From: JBGZFC01 sp964631255
GTDB lineage: Bacteria; Bacteroidota; Bacteroidia; Bacteroidales; Dysgonomonadaceae
Assembly: GCA_964631255.1 (NCBI GenBank)
Contig: CAZVWS010000001.1
Coordinates: 1-64,000 of the forward strand
DNA: 64,000 nucleotides
Reading direction: 5' to 3'
The notes beneath the pieces are model-generated. The model was not told the DNA's origin. It worked only from the letters and a program-made list of their open reading frames with translations, and searched no databases. A program made the translations under genes and the position numbers. How positions within the stretch are numbered: position 1 is the first letter of the stretch; each line of letters starts with the position of its first letter. Shown here piece after piece: positions 61,944 through 64,000 of the stretch.

Positions 61944-63896
61944 ATGAAAATGAATATCAACGACTTCGGATTTCTACGTGTAGCTGCCGCATCGCCAAAA
62001 CTTCGTGTGGCAGATTGCGATTATAACGTTACCGAGATAAAATCGGTTATCAACCAAGCGGTAAAAAACGATGTACAAATTGTCTGCTTCCCCGAACTTT
62101 GCATCACGGCATACAGTTGTGGCGATCTGTTTTTTCAAGAGGCGCTGCAAAAAAAAGCGATAACTTCGCTCTTGGAACTGACCGATTTTTTGCAAAATAT
62201 ACCGTCAATTATTGCCATCGTGGGTCTGCCTTTGCGAATAAAAAATAGTTTGTACAACGTGGCAGCCGTCTTGTCGCACGAAGGTATTTTGGGTTTCGTT
62301 CCAAAGAAAAACATACCCAACAGCCGCGAGTTTTACGAAAAACGATGGTTTGCATCGGGAGACGATTTACAAATTTTCACCCTGGAACTTGGAGACCACG
62401 AGATTCCTGTTTCTTCCGAAGGAATGATTTTCAAAACACCTTACGGCAATTTTGGTGTAGAAATTTGCGAAGATTTGTGGATGCCTGCTCCACCCTCGTC
62501 CGATTTGGCGGTACTCGGTGCCAATGTTATTTTCAACCTCTCGGCAAGCAACGAATTGGTAGGAAAAAACGACTACCGAAAATCGCTTATCGCGCAGCAA
62601 TCGGGCAGATGCAATGCAGCTTATGTTTATGCTTCGGCGGGTTGTGGCGAATCTACCACCGATTTGGTTTTCTCTGGCGCGTGTTTCATTGCCGAAAACG
62701 GCACTATCTTGGAAGAATCCAAACGCTTTTCGTTGGATAACGAACTGATTATTGCCGACATCGATTTGCAAACTTTGACTCACGAACGGGTTGTAAACAC
62801 CAATTTTCTAGGAATCGATGTGGTTGCGGAAATAGAATGCTTTATTCCACCCGTCTCACCGTCAAAAATGTACCGGAAATTCAATCCGCATCCATTTATT
62901 CCGTCCGAAAACTGTCGCGACGAATACCTCGCCGAAGTTTTCAACATCCAAACAATCGGTTTGGCAAAACGATTGGCACACACGGGAATTAAATCCGCAA
63001 CGATGGGTATTTCCGGCGGATTGGATTCTACACTCGCGCTATTGGTTGTTATCAAAGCATTTGATTTGCTGAAAATACCGCGCGAAAATATTTTCGGCAT
63101 TACCATGCCCGGATTCGGCACCACCAATCGGACGTACACCAACGCGATAGAATTGATGAAATCTGTTGGCGTTACGATAAAAGAAATTTCGATTGTACCC
63201 GCCGTAACCCAGCATTTGAAAGATATAGACCACGATATAAACCAACACGATGTAACCTACGAAAACGCCCAAGCGCGCGAGCGCACACAAATATTGATGG
63301 ATTACGCCAATAAAACAAACGGGTTGGTGGTTGGAACCGGCAACCTCTCTGAACTTGCGCTCGGATGGGCTACATACAACGGCGATCACATGTCGATGTA
63401 TGCCGTAAATACAGGTGTTCCAAAAACGTTGGTGGCATCGCTCACCCGTTGGATTGCCGACACGCAGATGGACGAGGTGGCACAAAAAATATTGCACGAT
63501 ATTTTGGATACACCTTTCAGTCCCGAACTTCTGCCGGCAGATAACGAAGGAAAAATCGCTCAAAAAACCGAAAATTTTGTCGGTCCATACGAATTGCACG
63601 ATTTTTTTCTGCATCGGATGCTCCGCTACGGCGACAATCCCAAACGAATTTTTTTCATGGCCAAGCAAGCGTTTGAAGGAGTTTATTTGCCCGAAGATAT
63701 TCAAAAATGGTTAAAAGTATTTTATAAACGATTCTTCTCGCAACAATTCAAACGCTCTTGCATGCCCGACGGGCCAAAAGTAGGTTCCGTAAGTCTTTCG
63801 CCGCGTGGCGACTGGAGAATGCCAAGCGATGCCGTAGCCGATGTTTGGTTGAAAGAATTGGATGAGCTAAAGGAAGAAATAGGAGCCGTACAATAA
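61944..63896 (+). CDS. nadE: Glutamine-dependent NAD+ synthetase
   Basis: Final step of NAD synthesis: amidates nicotinate adenine dinucleotide with glutamine and ATP. The 650-residue protein has an N-terminal nitrilase-type glutaminase with the catalytic Glu in CFPELCITAYSCGDLF (about 51-66), the Lys in FVPKKNIPNSREFYEKRW (about 117-134) and Cys in GVEICEDLWMPAP (about 172-184). The C-terminal synthetase has the P-loop MGISGGLDSTLALLV near 353-367 and GTGNLSELALGW. With pncA in the same window it supports NAD salvage. Confidence 0.95.
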   Translation: MKMNINDFGFLRVAAASPKLRVADCDYNVTEIKSVINQAVKNDVQIVCFPELCITAYSCGDLFFQEALQKKAITSLLELTDFLQNIPSIIAIVGLPLRIKNSLYNVAAVLSHEGILGFVPKKNIPNSREFYEKRWFASGDDLQIFTLELGDHEIPVSSEGMIFKTPYGNFGVEICEDLWMPAPPSSDLAVLGANVIFNLSASNELVGKNDYRKSLIAQQSGRCNAAYVYASAGCGESTTDLVFSGACFIAENGTILEESKRFSLDNELIIADIDLQTLTHERVVNTNFLGIDVVAEIECFIPPVSPSKMYRKFNPHPFIPSENCRDEYLAEVFNIQTIGLAKRLAHTGIKSATMGISGGLDSTLALLVVIKAFDLLKIPRENIFGITMPGFGTTNRTYTNAIELMKSVGVTIKEISIVPAVTQHLKDIDHDINQHDVTYENAQARERTQILMDYANKTNGLVVGTGNLSELALGWATYNGDHMSMYAVNTGVPKTLVASLTRWIADTQMDEVAQKILHDILDTPFSPELLPADNEGKIAQKTENFVGPYELHDFFLHRMLRYGDNPKRIFFMAKQAFEGVYLPEDIQKWLKVFYKRFFSQQFKRSCMPDGPKVGSVSLSPRGDWRMPSDAVADVWLKELDELKEEIGAVQ

Positions 63897-63916
63897 AACA
63901 CCCACTAAACAAAACA

Positions 63917-64000
63917 ATGAAACAACTCGCCACCCTTTTTAAAGAACACACCGGTAAATCCAATCCGGAAATAGAACCTCTACCCTCATCGGGTTCCAAC
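63917..64000 (+). CDS. Phosphotransferase/RapZ-like protein, N-terminal part only
   Basis: The window ends 28 codons into this gene. The visible start (residues 1-28) reads LFKEHTGKSNPEIEPLPSSG and continues to SN, which recalls the start of Bacteroidetes proteins that combine an aminoglycoside/choline phosphotransferase-like domain with a RapZ-like part. It lies 20 bp after nadE. The call is based on only a short segment. Confidence 0.45.
   Translation, partial: MKQLATLFKEHTGKSNPEIEPLPSSGSN

Overview
The window is a chromosomal segment of an anaerobic, fermentative Bacteroidetes, almost certainly order Bacteroidales. The evidence is: the lysS-gpsA-pgi order; promoters of the Bacteroidetes type (TTG, about 20 bp, TAnnTTTG); A-rich rather than Shine-Dalgarno leaders; SusC/TonB-style receptors with CarboxypepD-like N-termini; a GLPGLI pair; a PorX-type regulator with a PglZ domain; DUF4494; and the Bacteroidales rSAM/lipoprotein pair. 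Genus cannot be fixed from the sequence; the bifurcating hydrogenase would suit a Dysgonomonas/Paludibacter-like fermenter. Only one tRNA (Arg-UCU) and no rRNA or CRISPR array was seen.

Layout. 1-1740: remnant of a phage or transposable phage (Mu F-like head protein plus a CdiA-type nuclease toxin), bordered on its right by a probable minus-strand small RNA with its own promoter and terminator. 1861-3400: accessory, AT-rich stretch with a lipoprotein, a truncated secreted protein and 27-bp direct repeats. 3401-7583: pgi, gpsA, lysS (minus). 7956-13671: a six-gene electron-bifurcating [FeFe] hydrogenase operon (DRTGG protein, GHKL ATPase, small ferredoxin, HydB, HydA, HydC), closed by a large nested hairpin. 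13904-24000: yitT-leuS, flavodoxin, gnd, a TPR lipid/periplasmic protein, tsaE and porX. 24401-27135: rocD, ctlX, mscL (arginine/ornithine breakdown). 27203-29384: the TIGR03915/TIGR03916-type DNA repair pair. 29635-31049: a membrane protein, an ECF sigma factor and a likely anti-sigma factor. 31113-37258: PPK2, a TonB receptor with a surface beta-helix lipoprotein, a YwqK-like protein and a small CarboxypepD-like protein; two promoters here carry identical arrays of four 11-bp repeats that look like Pho boxes. 37579-39550: tRNA-Arg followed by a decayed accessory patch with two fragments of REP-associated tyrosine transposases, each bracketed by its own palindromic repeat family. 39608-43106: GLPGLI protein and its outer-membrane receptor. 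43367-53412: pckA, glycogen phosphorylase, glycogen synthase, mfd, pncA. 53590-54976: radical SAM/SPASM enzyme and its small lipoprotein partner. 55417-64000: TonB receptor, arginine/ornithine-type antiporter, DUF554, DUF4494, yggS, HAD phosphatase, nadE and the start of a phosphotransferase gene.

How it fits together. Central metabolism is represented by Pgi, Gnd, PckA and glycogen turnover; excess reductant (NADH plus reduced ferredoxin or flavodoxin) can be vented as H2 through HydABC. RocD, CtlX and the ArcD-like antiporter suggest use of arginine, citrulline and ornithine. PncA and NadE belong to NAD salvage. The most notable unexplained structures are the paired 4 x 11-bp operator arrays (32105-32161 and 36807-36863), the transposase-fragment/REP clusters (38006-38255 and 39167-39546), the small RNA at 1741-1850, and the rSAM/lipoprotein pair.
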